19,849 bases of DNA from Chromatiales bacterium (GCA_022360595.1 JAKSCN010000583.1:1-19849), one strand, 5' to 3'; counted from the stretch's first letter, positions 8,249-17,480 are shown. Notes: generated by a model not told the origin, from the sequence alone. Made by a program: numbers and translations.

Positions 8249-9526
8249 ATGGGAAAAAATATTCAAGCCATCCGTGGTATGCACGATCTGTTGCCGGAGC
8301 AGTCGGCGCTTTGGCACTTCCTGGAAGATAGTGTGCGCGATGTACTCGACGGCTATGGCTATCGGGAGCTGCGGACGCCGATTATCGAGTTTACCGAGCT
8401 GTTTAAACGCTCTATTGGCGAAGTAACCGATATTGTCGAGAAAGAGATGTATACCTTTGAGGATCGCAATGGCGATAGCCTGACGCTGCGACCCGAAGGC
8501 ACTGCCGGTTGTGTCCGTGCCGGTATCGAGCACGGTCTGTTCTATAACCAGGTGCAGCGTATCTGGTATCGTGGCCCTATGTTCCGCCATGAACGTCCGC
8601 AGAAAGGGCGTTATCGTCAGTTCAATCAGATTGGCGCCGAGGTTTATGGCTTGGCGGGACCGGATGTAGATATCGAGATCATTTTGCTGACCCGACGTTT
8701 CTGGCGGCAGCTAGGTCTGAAAGATCTGGAGCTGCAGATTAACACCTTGGGTACGTCGGAGGAGCGGGCGGTTTATCGTGAGCAGTTGGTGCGTTATCTG
8801 ACTGAACACAAGGATAAGCTGGATGAAGATAGCCTGCGGCGTTTAGAGAGCAACCCTCTGCGCATTCTCGATTCCAAGAACCCCGATCTGAAAGAGCTGA
8901 TCGCGGCGGCGCCCAGCTTGATGGACTATCTTGGCGAAGAGTCGAAAGCCCATTTTGAGGCGCTTTGTCAGGGGCTCGATGATGTGGGGCTCCCTTATGT
9001 GGTCAATCCACGACTGGTGCGCGGGCTCGACTACTATGCGCGCACCGTATTTGAGTGGGTAACCGATCAGTTGGGTGCCCAGGGCACTGTCTGCGCCGGT
9101 GGCCGTTATGACGGCTTGATTGACCAGCTTGGCGGTAAGCCTACGCCGGCTATCGGTTTTGCCATGGGGGTAGAACGCCTGGTTGCCTTGTTAGAGGAGC
9201 AACGCGATCAATTGCCAATTAAAGGGCTGGACGCTTACATGGTGCTCATGGGGGATGCCGCCCAGCGTCGTGGTTTGGTGCTGGCTGAGCAGTTACGGGA
9301 TCAATTGCCCCAGTTACGGATGGTTACCCACTGTGGTGGGGGTAGTTTTAAGAGCCAATTTAAAAAGGCGGATCGCAGTGAGGCGCGCATCGCTCTGGTG
9401 CTGGGTGAGGATGAGCTGGAACGTGGCGTGATAGGTGTTAAGCCGTTGCGTGAGGAGCGTGAGCAGTGCGAAGTCGCCCTGACCGATCTGGCGGAATTTT
9501 TGAAAACTGAATATTTGACAGCGTAA
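8249..9526 (+). CDS. hisS: Histidine--tRNA ligase
   Basis: This class II aminoacyl-tRNA synthetase charges tRNA-His in the cytoplasm as a dimer. Motif 2 is FRHERPQKGRYRQFNQIGAE (residues about 112-131). The HisA motif, with the catalytic arginine R258, reads LVRGLDYYARTVFEW. Motif 3 is GFAMGVERL, with its arginine at 310. The C-terminal anticodon-binding domain follows from about residue 330. Length (425) is standard. The ribosome binding site before the ATG is weak (AAGAAG). It lies 81 bases after rodZ and directly before yfgM, as in many gammaproteobacteria, but without the ispG gene often found just upstream. Confidence 0.97.
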   Translation: MGKNIQAIRGMHDLLPEQSALWHFLEDSVRDVLDGYGYRELRTPIIEFTELFKRSIGEVTDIVEKEMYTFEDRNGDSLTLRPEGTAGCVRAGIEHGLFYNQVQRIWYRGPMFRHERPQKGRYRQFNQIGAEVYGLAGPDVDIEIILLTRRFWRQLGLKDLELQINTLGTSEERAVYREQLVRYLTEHKDKLDEDSLRRLESNPLRILDSKNPDLKELIAAAPSLMDYLGEESKAHFEALCQGLDDVGLPYVVNPRLVRGLDYYARTVFEWVTDQLGAQGTVCAGGRYDGLIDQLGGKPTPAIGFAMGVERLVALLEEQRDQLPIKGLDAYMVLMGDAAQRRGLVLAEQLRDQLPQLRMVTHCGGGSFKSQFKKADRSEARIALVLGEDELERGVIGVKPLREEREQCEVALTDLAEFLKTEYLTA

Positions 9527-9544
9527 TACCGGCCAAGACCGGTA
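9527..9544 (+). repeat. Short hairpin between hisS and yfgM
   Basis: TACCGG (9527-9532) and CCGGTA (9539-9544) are a perfect six-pair inverted repeat with a six-base loop. It starts directly after the hisS stop. There is no T-tract, so it is not a standard terminator. It may stabilise or process the mRNA, or be chance. Confidence 0.35.
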
Positions 9545-9558
9545 GTGTGAGGATTAAG

Positions 9559-10197
9559 ATGGTGGATGTGAATCTGTCTGAAGAAGAACAGGTTGAAGCG
9601 CTAAAGAAGTGGTGGCGTGAGAACGGAAAATCAGTGATTGGCGGAGCCGTGATCGGGTTGGGGATTGTCTTCGGCTGGCGTGCTTGGGTTGATCACAACC
9701 AGGGTGTTGCCGAGCAGGCCTCCTACCAATTTGAACAGCTCAATAAGACGCTGGCGGTTGGCGCCAATGAGTCGGCTGTGAAGCAGGCGGAGCAGATTAT
9801 CGCGGATTATGCTGATAGTACCTACGCGGTATTCGCGGCGCTCAATCTGGCCAAGGTGAAGCTGGAGCAGGATGATAAGGCCGGTGCCCGGGTAGAGCTT
9901 AAATGGGCCCTGGAACACAGCCCTGATCCAGGTCTGAAACAGATTGCCGGTCTGCGTCTGGCCCGTTTGATGCTGGATGATGGGGATATTGATGGGGCGG
10001 CTACTCTGGTTGCCCAAACACCTCTCAACTCCTTCAAGGGGGAGCTGGCCGAATTAAGAGGCGATATCGCCCTGGCGAAAGGGGACAAAGCAGCAGCCCG
10101 CAGCGCCTACCAAGAGGCCCTGGATAGTCTGGACGGTAATACCGCGATCATAAAAATGAAGCTGGATGATCTGGCTGTGGCGACCAATAACTCCTAG
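9559..10197 (+). CDS. yfgM: YfgM-like inner-membrane TPR protein (ancillary SecYEG translocon subunit family)
   Basis: In E. coli YfgM binds SecYEG and PpiD and helps periplasmic chaperoning of exported proteins. The protein opens with LSEEEQVEALKKWWRENGK, the conserved cytoplasmic start. One membrane helix follows at about 25-43, and then a periplasmic part of TPR-like helical repeats ends at residue 212. I chose ATG 9559 because TGAGG at 9548-9552 is well spaced before it. A GTG at 9547 in frame would add MRIK and lacks a site. It sits between hisS and bamB, its normal place, 15 bases before bamB. Confidence 0.9.
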   Translation: MVDVNLSEEEQVEALKKWWRENGKSVIGGAVIGLGIVFGWRAWVDHNQGVAEQASYQFEQLNKTLAVGANESAVKQAEQIIADYADSTYAVFAALNLAKVKLEQDDKAGARVELKWALEHSPDPGLKQIAGLRLARLMLDDGDIDGAATLVAQTPLNSFKGELAELRGDIALAKGDKAAARSAYQEALDSLDGNTAIIKMKLDDLAVATNNS

Positions 10198-10212
10198 AAG
10201 GAATGTAGTCAG

Positions 10213-11379
10213 ATGGCAAGGTTGATTTCGCTTATGCTTCTGCCCCTGGTGCTGTCCGGGTGTGCTTCGATGAACCCTATGAATTGGTTCGGTGGTGATG
10301 ATAATGCCGAGCAACCGATGGAGCTGACGGACATTGTTAATCAGGTTGAGCCGCAACTGCTCTGGTCGCGTTCCGTGGGCGCCGGCACCGATGAGCAGCG
10401 CGTCAAACTGGTGCCCGCGGTTGCAGAAGGCAAAGTGTTTGTGGCCGATCGCAACGGAATGGTTACCGCCCTGGATAGCGCAACAGGTAAGACCCTATGG
10501 GAAGCCGACACTGAGCTGGAGATCTCTGGCGGTCCAGGGGTTGGCAATAGTGTCATCCTGCTCGGCACCAGCAACGCTGAATTGGTTGCCTTGGATATGG
10601 CCTCGGGTGAGCAGAAGTGGAAAACCCTGGTGAGCAGTGAAGTGCTTTCGGTGCCGGCGGCAGCCAACGGCATTGTGGTTGTCCATACCGTTGACGGTAA
10701 GTTGTTTGGTTTTGACGAGCGAAGCGGGAACCAGGTTTGGCTCTATGATCGCTCGATTCCGGTACTGACCCTGCACGGCAGCAGCTCTCCGGTGATTGCC
10801 GGCAACCAGGTAATTTGCGGATTTGCCTCGGGTAAATTGGCGGCGCTTGATGTGAATACCGGCGCACCGATGTGGGAGAGCACTATTACCGCGCCGAGTG
10901 GCCGCTCTGAACTGGAGCGGATGGTCGATATCGATAGTGACCCTCTGGTGGTCCAGGATGCGGTGTTTGTCTCAACCTATCAGGGCGATCTGGCCGCTGT
11001 GATTCGAGGCACAGGGGTAATTGCCTGGCGGCGTAAACTCTCCGCCTATGCCGGGCTGGCGGCTGGACGGCGTCATCTGTTCGTCTCTGACGCCAATGAT
11101 CATATCTGGGCTATCGATCCGAGAAACAGCTCGGCTATCTGGAAGAATAAATCGCTACAGGCGCGACAGATCTCTGGCCCGGCGGTAATCGATGGTTATC
11201 TTATGGTGGGCGATTATGAAGGGTATCTGCACTGGCTCTCCCCGGAAGATGGCGCCATAGTGGCGCGCACCAGTTTGGGTAGTGATGCCATCTCATCAGC
11301 GCCGGTTGTGGTTGACAATGTCGCCTATGTTTATGGTTCAGGCGGCGAGCTGGCAGCCATTAAATTGGCCATCCCTTAG
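10213..11379 (+). CDS. bamB: Outer membrane protein assembly factor BamB
   Basis: BamB is a lipoprotein of the BAM complex that binds BamA and helps insert beta-barrel proteins into the outer membrane. The signal peptide MARLISLMLLPLVLSGC has a lipobox LSGC with C17. The rest is a PQQ-like beta-propeller with repeated ALD..TG..W strands, for example VTALDSATGKTLWEAD and LVALDMASGEQKWK. At 388 residues it matches the family. Context (yfgM before, der after) supports the call. An AAGGA site lies about ten bases before the ATG. Confidence 0.95.
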   Translation: MARLISLMLLPLVLSGCASMNPMNWFGGDDNAEQPMELTDIVNQVEPQLLWSRSVGAGTDEQRVKLVPAVAEGKVFVADRNGMVTALDSATGKTLWEADTELEISGGPGVGNSVILLGTSNAELVALDMASGEQKWKTLVSSEVLSVPAAANGIVVVHTVDGKLFGFDERSGNQVWLYDRSIPVLTLHGSSSPVIAGNQVICGFASGKLAALDVNTGAPMWESTITAPSGRSELERMVDIDSDPLVVQDAVFVSTYQGDLAAVIRGTGVIAWRRKLSAYAGLAAGRRHLFVSDANDHIWAIDPRNSSAIWKNKSLQARQISGPAVIDGYLMVGDYEGYLHWLSPEDGAIVARTSLGSDAISSAPVVVDNVAYVYGSGGELAAIKLAIP

Positions 11380-11402
11380 TTCGCTAATGTTGGATTGTAC
11401 TG

Positions 11403-12806
11403 TTGAGTAACGCATCTCTCCCCGTCATCGTATTGGTTGGCCGCCCCAATGTCGGCAAATCAACCCTGTTTAATCGCCTCACCCGCAGCCGTGATGCCCT
11501 GGTGGCAGACCAGCCGGGTCTGACCCGTGACCGCAAATATGGTGTTGGCCGCTTGGGTAAAATGCCCTACGTAGTGGTAGATACCGGCGGTCTCAGCGGA
11601 GAAGAGGAGGGCGTTGATGTGATGATGGAGCAGCAGGTGCGCTCTGCTATTGAAGAGGCTGACCATATCTTCTTCCTGGTCGACGCCAAGGCTGGTTGCG
11701 GTGGTGGTGATGAGATTATCGCCGAGCAGCTCCGTCGTACCGGTAAGCCGATTACGGCTGTCGTGAATAAGAGTGAGAATCTCGATAAGGCGATGGCTGG
11801 TTCTGACTTCTATAGTTTGGGATTGGGTGAACCGGTGCCGGTCGCGGCTGCTCATGGCCGCGGCGTTAAAGCACTCATTAATCAGGTGCTGGAGACTTTT
11901 TCCGAGCCTGAAGTGGATGACGATGAGGCGGAAAAGGGGACCCAGATAGCGGTAGTCGGGCGTCCCAATGTGGGTAAGTCGACCCTGGTCAATCGCATGC
12001 TCGGTGAAGAGCGTGTGGTTGCTTTTGATCAGCCGGGCACTACCCGTGACAGTATCTTCATCCCTTTTGTTCATGATGACAAATCCTATACCCTGATCGA
12101 TACCGCCGGAGTACGGCGTCGCGCCCGGGTTAACGAAGCGATTGAGAAGTTCAGCGTTATCAAAACCCTGCAGGCAATTGAGCAGGCCAATGTAGTGATG
12201 CTGGTGTTGGATGCCCATCAAGGGGTCAGTGAGCAGGACGCCAGCCTGGCCGGGCACATCCTGGAGAGTGGTCGTGCTTTGGTGGTGGTGGTCAATAAGT
12301 GGGATGGTCTGGATGATGATCAACGCGAGATGATCCGTAGTGAGCTTGATCGCAAACTGCCGTTTCTCGATTTTGCTACACGCCGTTTTATCTCGGCGTT
12401 GCACGGCTCAGGTGTAGGTCATCTCTATGAGGCGGTGGATTCCGCCTATAGCAATGCTGTTCGCGATCTTGCCACACCCGAGCTGACCCGTATTCTGGAG
12501 TGGGCGGTGCAGGAGCATCAACCACCGCTGGTACATGGTCGGCGAATCAAGCTGCGCTATGCTCACCAAGGCGGTAAGAATCCACCCATTATTGTGATTC
12601 ACGGCAATCAGACCGATTCTGTGCCTGCACCCTACAAACGCTATCTGGTGAATCGCTATCGTCAAGCGCTCTCGCTCGACGGCACACCGGTGCGGATTGA
12701 GTTTAAGTCGGGTGACAATCCTTATGAGGGGCGTAAGAATAAGCTTACTCAGCGCCAGATCCAGAAGCGTCAGCGGCTGAAGAAGTTTGTGAAGCGGAAG
12801 AAGTAG
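11403..12806 (+). CDS. der: Ribosome biogenesis GTPase Der (EngA)
   Basis: Der is an essential tandem GTPase that acts in assembly of the 50S subunit. The first G domain has its P-loop GRPNVGKS at 13-20 and DTGG at 60-63. The second has a P-loop at 186-193, DTAG and NKWD. A KH-like C-terminal domain follows, ending in a basic tail (KRQRLKKFVKRKK). In the first G domain the G4 motif reads NKSE (122-125) rather than NKxD. Length (467) is typical. The start is TTG at 11403, since the P-loop begins within 13 residues of it and no ATG precedes it; the ribosome binding site is poor. It is 23 bases from bamB and probably the last gene of the run. It faces xseA tail to tail across 31 bases with no clear terminator. 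Confidence 0.96.
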   Translation: MSNASLPVIVLVGRPNVGKSTLFNRLTRSRDALVADQPGLTRDRKYGVGRLGKMPYVVVDTGGLSGEEEGVDVMMEQQVRSAIEEADHIFFLVDAKAGCGGGDEIIAEQLRRTGKPITAVVNKSENLDKAMAGSDFYSLGLGEPVPVAAAHGRGVKALINQVLETFSEPEVDDDEAEKGTQIAVVGRPNVGKSTLVNRMLGEERVVAFDQPGTTRDSIFIPFVHDDKSYTLIDTAGVRRRARVNEAIEKFSVIKTLQAIEQANVVMLVLDAHQGVSEQDASLAGHILESGRALVVVVNKWDGLDDDQREMIRSELDRKLPFLDFATRRFISALHGSGVGHLYEAVDSAYSNAVRDLATPELTRILEWAVQEHQPPLVHGRRIKLRYAHQGGKNPPIIVIHGNQTDSVPAPYKRYLVNRYRQALSLDGTPVRIEFKSGDNPYEGRKNKLTQRQIQKRQRLKKFVKRKK

Positions 12807-12837
12807 AACGAGACGGGCGGCTGTTCCGTATACTTAG

Positions 12838-14205
12838 CTACTCCTTGCTTTGTTTGGCTTCCACACGGATCACCTGAGAGGTGATGTGCCCCCGCGCCAA
12901 TTGGGTCTCTAACTCATCACCAGGCGAAACCTTGCTGCAGTTACGCAGAATCTGTTGGTTGTGGCGGGTGATTGAGTAGCCTCTCTCCAGGGTGGCGAGT
13001 GGGCTTAGGGTATTCAGGTGAGTGGAGGCGAGGGCCAGTTGCTGCTTGTTGTGGTTAATGCAGGTGGTCATGCGGTGTTGGAGGCGCGCATAGAGTCTCT
13101 GCAGGCGGCCATGGAGTTGCTTTAGGGTGTGATCTGGCGTCTGCGCCGCTAACCGGACAGAGAGCGTTTGCAATGTCTGTTGATGGTGATACAGCCGGTT
13201 TTTTAGCGACCGTAGCAGGCGCTGTTCCAGCTCGTCGACCCGCTGTTGCCGCTGCTCCAACTTGACGCCAGGATGGCGCTGTTGGAGACGTTTGGTCATC
13301 TGATTGATAATGGCTCTTTTCTGGCTGAGTTGCTGGAGCAGTTGGCGCTGCAGGCGCTGTTGCAGGGTCGTCACTTTGTGCAGCAACTCCCCCGTGTCTT
13401 GGGTGGCTATCTCTGCGGCAGCGGAGGGCGTGGGTGCACGCTGATCAGCGACGAAATCGGCAATAGTAAAATCCACCTCATGACCGATGGCGGAGATCAG
13501 TGGTAGCTCACTGGCAGCGATGGTGCGTGCGAGCTGTTCATCGTTGAAGGCCACCAGATCTTCCAGGGAGCCTCCACCGCGGGCGAGGATCAGCAGATCA
13601 CACTCTTGGCGCCGATTGGCCAAGCGGATGGCAGCGATCAGTTCTTGTACTGCGCTATCCCCTTGTACACTGGTGGGGTAGATGACAACTGGGATAGCGG
13701 GATTGCGGCGTTTCAGGACGGTGAGCACATCGCGAATTGCGGCGCCGCTGGCTGACGTGATGATACCGATCTGCTTGGGGTGTGTCGGTATCGCCTTTTT
13801 CCGGTCGGTGTCAAACAGCCCTTCTGCTGCGAGACGGCGTTTTAGCTCTTCGAATGATTGGTGCAGTGCCCCTTCGCCGGCAGGCTCCATGTGTTCGGCA
13901 ATGAGTTGAAAATCGCCCCGGCCTTCGTACAGGCTAATGCGGGCGCGGATCAGTACTTCAGTACCGTTTTTGGGCTGGAAGCGCAGATATTGACGTTTCA
14001 TTCGAAACATGGCGCAACGCACTTGGGCGTGACTGTCTTTGAGAGAGAAGTAGATGTGTCCGGAGGCGGGGGTGGCCAGATTGGAAATTTCACCCTGCAC
14101 CCAAAGTAGGGGGAAGCTTCCCTCGAGCACGGCCCGAACTTCACTATTAAGGCGTGACACGCTGTAGATATCACGCTGAAAATTGGTTGTTGGCTGGTTT
14201 GTCAT
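12838..14205 (-). CDS. xseA: Exodeoxyribonuclease VII large subunit
   Basis: With several XseB small subunits it degrades single-stranded DNA from both ends to short oligonucleotides. The N-terminal OB-fold covers about residues 10-110 (LWVQGEISNLATPASGHIYF). The catalytic core includes IGIITSASGAAIRDVL, LARGGGSLEDLVAFNDEQLA and AIGHEVDFTIADFVADQRAP. A long coiled coil of Gln/Leu/Arg-rich helices follows, and then the C-terminal domain (LERGYSITRH). I place the start at ATG 14205, giving 455 residues. A longer frame from TTG 14253 adds 16 residues with no family match. xseB is not in the window. The gene is divergent from guaB, as in E. coli. Confidence 0.95.
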   Translation of the reverse strand: MTNQPTTNFQRDIYSVSRLNSEVRAVLEGSFPLLWVQGEISNLATPASGHIYFSLKDSHAQVRCAMFRMKRQYLRFQPKNGTEVLIRARISLYEGRGDFQLIAEHMEPAGEGALHQSFEELKRRLAAEGLFDTDRKKAIPTHPKQIGIITSASGAAIRDVLTVLKRRNPAIPVVIYPTSVQGDSAVQELIAAIRLANRRQECDLLILARGGGSLEDLVAFNDEQLARTIAASELPLISAIGHEVDFTIADFVADQRAPTPSAAAEIATQDTGELLHKVTTLQQRLQRQLLQQLSQKRAIINQMTKRLQQRHPGVKLEQRQQRVDELEQRLLRSLKNRLYHHQQTLQTLSVRLAAQTPDHTLKQLHGRLQRLYARLQHRMTTCINHNKQQLALASTHLNTLSPLATLERGYSITRHNQQILRNCSKVSPGDELETQLARGHITSQVIRVEAKQSKE

Positions 14206-14224
14206 GGTGGTGTAATCGCCGCTA

Positions 14225-14253
14225 CCTACAGTGAGTGTGAAAAAAAGTGCCAA
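14225..14253 (-). promoter_or_regulatory. Possible xseA promoter
   Basis: Read on the minus strand, TTGGCA (14253-14248) and TGTAGG (14230-14225) are 17 bases apart. The first hexamer is close to the sigma-70 -35 box and the second is only a partial -10 match. It would start transcription about a dozen bases before the xseA ATG. Confidence 0.3.
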
Positions 14254-14270
14254 TTTGCGGCTATCATTAG

Positions 14271-14299
14271 TTTACCTGGAATATAGGAAATTTTATAAT
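14271..14299 (+). promoter_or_regulatory. Sigma-70 type promoter of guaB
   Basis: TATAAT at 14294-14299 matches the -10 consensus exactly. TTTACC at 14271-14276 is a four-of-six -35 box with the ideal 17-base spacing. Transcription would begin about 35 bases before the guaB ATG. I saw no clear PurR-type operator over it. Confidence 0.75.
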
Positions 14300-14339
14300 A
14301 TCCTGTTTTATCAGATACCTTCAGCTTGGGAATTCGACT

Positions 14340-15803
14340 ATGCGCCTGCTCCAGGAAGCCCTGACTTTCGACGATGTTCTACTTGTTCCGGCCCACTCCA
14401 GCGTTCTGCCTAAAGATGTGACGCTGAGTACGAAGCTGACTCGTGAAATTGATCTCAATGTGCCGTTGATTTCGGCAGCGATGGATACCGTTACCGAGGC
14501 CCGCCTGGCAATCGCCATGGCTTTGGAGGGGGGAATCGGTATCATCCACAAGAATATGACGGCTGAAGAGCAGGCAGCCCATGTTCGTCGTGTGAAGCGT
14601 TTCGAAAGCGGTATTATTCATGACCCGATCACGGTGACACCGACCACCACTATCGGTGAACTGATTGAACTGACCCGCCACCATGGCATCTCCGGCATGC
14701 CGGTGGTCGATGGCGATGATCTGGTTGGTATTGTCACCAGCCGTGATATCCGGTTTGAGACCCGAATGGATGAGCCGGTCTCGGCGGTTATGACGCCAAA
14801 GGATCGTTTGGTCACTGTCGCCGAGGGTGCCGAGCGTGGCGAGGTAGTTGCTAAGCTGCGTGAAAACCGTATTGAAAAGGTGTTGGTCGTCAATAACGCT
14901 TTCCAACTGCGCGGCATGATTACCGTGAAAGATATCCAGAAAGCGAAAGATTATCCGGCTGCCTGCCGGGATGGCGAAGAGCGTCTGCGTGTCGGCGCTG
15001 CGGTCGGTGTTGGCGAAGGAACTGATGAGCGTGTTGAAGCGCTGGTAACCGCCGGTGTGGATGTGGTCGTTGTGGATACCGCACACGGTCACTCCCAAGG
15101 TGTACTTGATCGTGTCGCCTGGGTAAAACGTAACTTCCCCGATGTGCAGGTGATCGGAGGCAATATCGCCACCGGCGCGGCGGCCAAAGCTTTGGTAGAG
15201 GCGGGTGCTGATGCGGTTAAGGTCGGTATCGGTCCCGGTTCGATCTGCACCACTCGTATTGTCGCCGGTGTTGGTGTACCCCAGATTACAGCGGTAGCCA
15301 ATGTGGCCGAAGCGCTGCAGGGCACCGACATTCCTCTGATCGCTGATGGCGGGCTGCGTTACTCGGGGGATGTTGCCAAGGTGTTGGTTGCCGGGGCGCA
15401 TTCGGTGATGGTCGGTGGTCTGCTGGCCGGTACTGATGAATCACCGGGCGAAGTCGAGATCTACCAGGGCCGCTCCTATAAGTCATACCGTGGTATGGGG
15501 TCGTTAGGCGCGATGCAGGCCAGCCACGGTTCCAGTGATCGTTATTTCCAGGAAGAGAAAGAGGCCGACAAATTGGTGCCGGAAGGCATTGAAGGCCGCG
15601 TCCCCTATAAAGGCCCGTTGATCAATGTGATCACCCAGCTCACCGGTGGTATCCGCGCCAGCATGGGCTACACCGGCTGCGCCACTATTGAGGATATGCG
15701 CACCAAGCCTGAGTTTGTGCGTGTTACCAACGCGGGTATGCGTGAATCACATGTCCACGATGTGACCATCACCAAAGAGGCCCCGAACTACCGCAGGGAC
15801 TGA
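14340..15803 (+). CDS. guaB: Inosine-5'-monophosphate dehydrogenase
   Basis: It oxidises IMP to XMP with NAD+, the committed step of GMP synthesis. The TIM barrel starts LTFDDVLLVPAHSSVLPKDV. Two CBS domains are inserted at about residues 90-205. The catalytic loop is GIGPGSICTTR with nucleophile C303, and the flap SYRGMGSLGAM follows. Length (487) is normal. The ATG at 14340 has GGGAA about seven bases upstream. It is followed by guaA, which uses the XMP product, so the two genes form the usual guaBA pair, here separated by a hairpin with a T-tract. Confidence 0.98.
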   Translation: MRLLQEALTFDDVLLVPAHSSVLPKDVTLSTKLTREIDLNVPLISAAMDTVTEARLAIAMALEGGIGIIHKNMTAEEQAAHVRRVKRFESGIIHDPITVTPTTTIGELIELTRHHGISGMPVVDGDDLVGIVTSRDIRFETRMDEPVSAVMTPKDRLVTVAEGAERGEVVAKLRENRIEKVLVVNNAFQLRGMITVKDIQKAKDYPAACRDGEERLRVGAAVGVGEGTDERVEALVTAGVDVVVVDTAHGHSQGVLDRVAWVKRNFPDVQVIGGNIATGAAAKALVEAGADAVKVGIGPGSICTTRIVAGVGVPQITAVANVAEALQGTDIPLIADGGLRYSGDVAKVLVAGAHSVMVGGLLAGTDESPGEVEIYQGRSYKSYRGMGSLGAMQASHGSSDRYFQEEKEADKLVPEGIEGRVPYKGPLINVITQLTGGIRASMGYTGCATIEDMRTKPEFVRVTNAGMRESHVHDVTITKEAPNYRRD

Positions 15804-15826
15804 TCTCTCGGTTTTTGACTGTTAAC

Positions 15827-15880
15827 AACCGCAGGGCCTCGGAGAGTTTATTCTCGAGCCCTGCGGTTATTTCATTTTTT
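15827..15880 (+). terminator. Long hairpin with T-tract between guaB and guaA
   Basis: AACCGCAGGGC (15827-15837) pairs perfectly with GCCCTGCGGTT (15858-15868). Inside, TC/GA and GAGA/TCTC pairs extend the stem with small bulges. TTCATTTTTT (15871-15880) follows. It looks like a rho-independent terminator ending 19 bases before the guaA ATG. It may cut or tune read-through into guaA. A second copy of its left arm lies at 15790-15798, at the end of guaB. Confidence 0.8.
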
Positions 15881-15899
15881 GAGATTGGAAATATTCACC

Positions 15900-17480
15900 A
15901 TGGCTAACCACGATATCCACGCGCATCGGATTCTGATTCTGGATTTCGGTTCACAGTACACCCAACTGATTGCCCGCCGTGTGCGCGAAGCAGGAGTCTA
16001 TTGTGAGATCTGGCCCTACGACAACTGCGAGGAGGCCATTGCCGAGCAGCAGCCCAAAGGGATTATTCTTTCTGGTGGACCTGAGACGGTCACCTCAGAA
16101 GATACCCCGCGCGCGCCTCAGCAGGTGTTCGAGATGGGAATTCCGGTGTTGGGTATCTGCTACGGCATGCAGACCATGGCGGCCCAACTGGGTGGTGAAG
16201 TGGTCAATTCAGATCACCACGAATACGGCTATGCCCAGGTGCGTGCCCGAGGCCACTCTAAACTACTGAAAGATATTGAAGACCACACTAGCCCGGAAGG
16301 CTACGGGTTGCTGGATGTCTGGATGAGCCACGGTGACCGTGTTGAAAAGCTCCCTGAGGGTTTTCATGTCATTGCTGAAACTGCCAATGCGCCGTTGGCC
16401 GGTATGGCGGACGAGGAGCGTGGTTTTTACGGTATTCAGTTCCATCCCGAGGTGACACACACACGCCAGGGGCAGCGGATCATTGAGCACTTCCTGTTCC
16501 AGATCTGTGGTTGTGAAGCGTTGTGGAACCCCTCCAGCATTATCGAGGACAGCATCCAACAGGTGAAAGAGCAGGTGGGTGATGGTCAGATCGTGCTCGG
16601 TCTCTCCGGCGGCGTTGATTCATCAGTGGTTGCTGGCTTGTTGCATCGTGCTATTGGTGATCGTCTCACCTGTATCTTCGTCGATAATGGCCTGTTGCGT
16701 CTGCATGAAGGTGACCAGGTGATGGCCACCTTTGCTGAGCACATGGGTGTGAAGGTGATCCGAGTCGATGCGGAAGAGCGTTTTCTCGCTGCTCTGGCGG
16801 GTGAGCAAGACCCTGAGAAGAAGCGCAAAATTATCGGCAACCTGTTTATCGATATTTTCGAAGAGGAAGCTAACAAACTGGAGAACGTTGGCTTCCTGGC
16901 TCAAGGCACTATCTACCCTGATGTCATTGAGTCTGCCGGCGCCAAGTCGGGCAAGGCCCATGTGATCAAATCGCACCACAACGTTGGTGGTTTACCCGAC
17001 TACATGAAGCTGGAGTTGGTAGAACCCCTGCGTGAGCTGTTCAAAGACGAAGTGCGTAAGATCGGTGTTGAGCTGGGGCTTCCCTACGAGATGATCTATC
17101 GCCACCCGTTCCCTGGGCCAGGTTTGGGTGTCCGTATCCTGGGTGAGGTGAAAAAAGAGTATGCCGATCTGCTGCGTCGTGCCGACCACATCTTTATCGA
17201 GGAGCTGCGTAACCACGATCTCTACGATCAGGTGAGCCAGGCTTTTGCGGTATTCCTGCCGGTCAAGTCAGTCGGTGTAGTAGGCGATGCCAGACGTTAT
17301 GAATATGTCATCTCGCTGCGTGCTGTTGAGACGGTTGATTTTATGACAGCCCGTTTTGCCCATCTGCCGTTTGAATTTTTGGAGCTGGTGTCACGCCGCA
17401 TTATCAATGAGGTGAGCGGTATCTCCCGTGTTGCCTACGACATCTCCAGCAAACCACCAGCCACTATTGAGTGGGAGTAG
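15900..17480 (+). CDS. guaA: GMP synthase (glutamine-hydrolysing)
   Basis: It aminates XMP to GMP using ATP and glutamine. The N-terminal class I amidotransferase has its nucleophile C87 in GICYGMQTMA and the His/Glu pair in GIQFHPEVTH. The ATP-pyrophosphatase domain follows with the PP-loop GLSGGVDSSVV (about residues 234-244). The C-terminal dimerisation domain ends KPPATIEWE, the usual family end. I chose ATG 15900 (526 residues, starting MANHDIHAHRILILDFGSQY). A TTG at 15879 in frame lies within the T-tract of the upstream hairpin and adds seven unrelated residues. Confidence 0.98.
   Translation: MANHDIHAHRILILDFGSQYTQLIARRVREAGVYCEIWPYDNCEEAIAEQQPKGIILSGGPETVTSEDTPRAPQQVFEMGIPVLGICYGMQTMAAQLGGEVVNSDHHEYGYAQVRARGHSKLLKDIEDHTSPEGYGLLDVWMSHGDRVEKLPEGFHVIAETANAPLAGMADEERGFYGIQFHPEVTHTRQGQRIIEHFLFQICGCEALWNPSSIIEDSIQQVKEQVGDGQIVLGLSGGVDSSVVAGLLHRAIGDRLTCIFVDNGLLRLHEGDQVMATFAEHMGVKVIRVDAEERFLAALAGEQDPEKKRKIIGNLFIDIFEEEANKLENVGFLAQGTIYPDVIESAGAKSGKAHVIKSHHNVGGLPDYMKLELVEPLRELFKDEVRKIGVELGLPYEMIYRHPFPGPGLGVRILGEVKKEYADLLRRADHIFIEELRNHDLYDQVSQAFAVFLPVKSVGVVGDARRYEYVISLRAVETVDFMTARFAHLPFEFLELVSRRIINEVSGISRVAYDISSKPPATIEWE

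Noticed and set aside
14379..15401. Long open antisense frame inside guaB (about 340 residues)
   Set aside because: Overlaps a fully supported guaB, with low-complexity His/Asn/Thr-rich sequence typical of antisense shadows.
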